Of a DNA stretch of 64,000 nt, positions 63,401-64,000 are shown in pieces. A model generated the notes under the pieces. It saw only the letters and a program-made list of their open reading frames with translations, was not told the origin of the DNA and did not search any database. Source of the DNA: Strongylocentrotus droebachiensis. Taxonomy: Eukaryota > Echinodermata > Echinoidea > Camarodonta > Strongylocentrotidae. The position numbers and the translations under genes are program-made. The number at the start of each line of letters is the position of its first letter. Within the stretch, counting starts at the first letter, position 1. Where the stretch lies: contig JAVYIG010000898.1 of the NCBI GenBank assembly GCA_035222895.1, forward strand, positions 248,001 to 312,000, in the 5' to 3' direction.

Positions 63401-64000
63401 GCCATCGGTTTATGTTTCTCATCCTTATTTATTGCGCGGTGTTGAAAACGATTAAATCGCGTATATACTGTCATATTTTTCAATAAAAGAGTCATTTGAA
63501 GCATTTTTTACATTTGCAAATATCTTTCTTAAAAAGAATGGTATGGTCTCCTAAGTGGTATCATTATGTTGCGCTTGAGCTTCTCTACCTGTTTGCGCCA
63601 TCGGTTTATGTTTCTCATCTTTATTTATTGCGCGATGTTGAAAACGATTAAATCGCGTATATACTGTCATATTGCGCAATAAAAGAGTCATTTGAAGCAT
63701 TTTTTACATTTGCAACATCACATTTGCAAATATCTTTCTTAAAAAGAATGGTATCATTATGTTGCGCTTGAGCTTCTCTACCTGTTCGCGCCATCGGTTT
63801 ATGTTTCTCATCCTTATTTATTGCGCGGTGTTGAAAACGATTAAATCGCGTATATACTGTCATATTGTGCAATAAAAGCGTCATTTGAAGCATTTTTTAC
63901 ATTTGCAAATATCTTTCTTAAAAAGAATGGTATGGTCTCCTAAGTGGTATCATTATGTTGCGCTTGAGCTTCTCTACCTGTTCGCGCCATCGGTTTATGT
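60431..64000 (+). repeat. Satellite DNA array, right block
   Basis: The same array resumes immediately after the inserted element, in the same orientation and the same phase within the monomer that was interrupted at 59,434. Its order of monomer types (A/G junction, B, two E, A, B, two E, A, F-E, chimera, E, C) matches 8,630-12,199 position for position at an offset of 51,801 bp. The block runs off the window end. Confidence 0.96.

Larger units (their letters stand above)
58487..64000 (+). repeat. Start of a further ~50.8-kb super-period
   Basis: From the C/F junction at about 58,487 the order of types matches 7,684 onward at +50,803 bp up to the element insertion, then at +51,801 bp to the window end (matching 12,199). 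The 998-bp change of offset equals the inserted element plus a 2-bp target duplication. A third level of periodicity above the 3-kb and 21-kb units is thus visible, though only its first 5.5 kb lie in the window. Confidence 0.82.

Overview
The window is almost entirely one satellite DNA array. I see no protein-coding gene, tRNA, rRNA or CRISPR. Everything from 1 to about 59,434, and again from 60,431 to the window end, is head-to-tail copies of one AT-rich monomer of about 196-210 bp, all in the same orientation. This is eukaryotic heterochromatin-type DNA (centromeric, pericentromeric, subtelomeric or an interstitial block). The (CA)n microsatellite and the TA-flanked DNA transposon fit an animal genome, but I cannot name the species, and the sequence does not say which chromosomal compartment this is.

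The monomers fall into a few discrete types with linked diagnostic changes. Type A (210 bp) has an intact ATTGCGCAAT palindrome and a 14-bp tail extension. Types B and C (196 bp) have GCGCGGTG and a changed palindrome. Type D has TTGCACAA and a GCAAG tail. Type E (204 bp) has its 3' part replaced by an 88-bp CCATGG-rich block with inverted repeats. Type F is a truncated piece fused to E. Type G (179 bp) has a 17-bp deletion.

These types are ordered into higher-order repeats at several nested scales: 1,393 bp; about 2.1 kb; about 3.0-3.2 kb (2,998, 3,018, 3,229 bp, and 3,194 = 2,998 + one 196-bp monomer); a 21,233-bp segment at 13,001-34,233 whose second copy at 34,234 to about 58,480 has one extra 2,998-bp unit; and a super-period of about 50.8 kb that makes the right end of the window repeat 7.7-12.2 kb. 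Rare private variants shared between copies support each level.

The only non-satellite sequence is a 996-bp element at 59,435-60,430. It has imperfect terminal inverted repeats of about 306/316 bp, a TA target duplication, a central (CA)n tract and no transposase. It looks like a non-autonomous (MITE-like) DNA transposon that inserted once, after the array had been amplified. The empty target site is visible in the paralogous unit at 8,628-8,633.

The many 65-187-codon open frames are by-products of the repeat. Type E is 204 bp (3 x 68), so tandem E monomers stay open in one frame. I do not call them genes.
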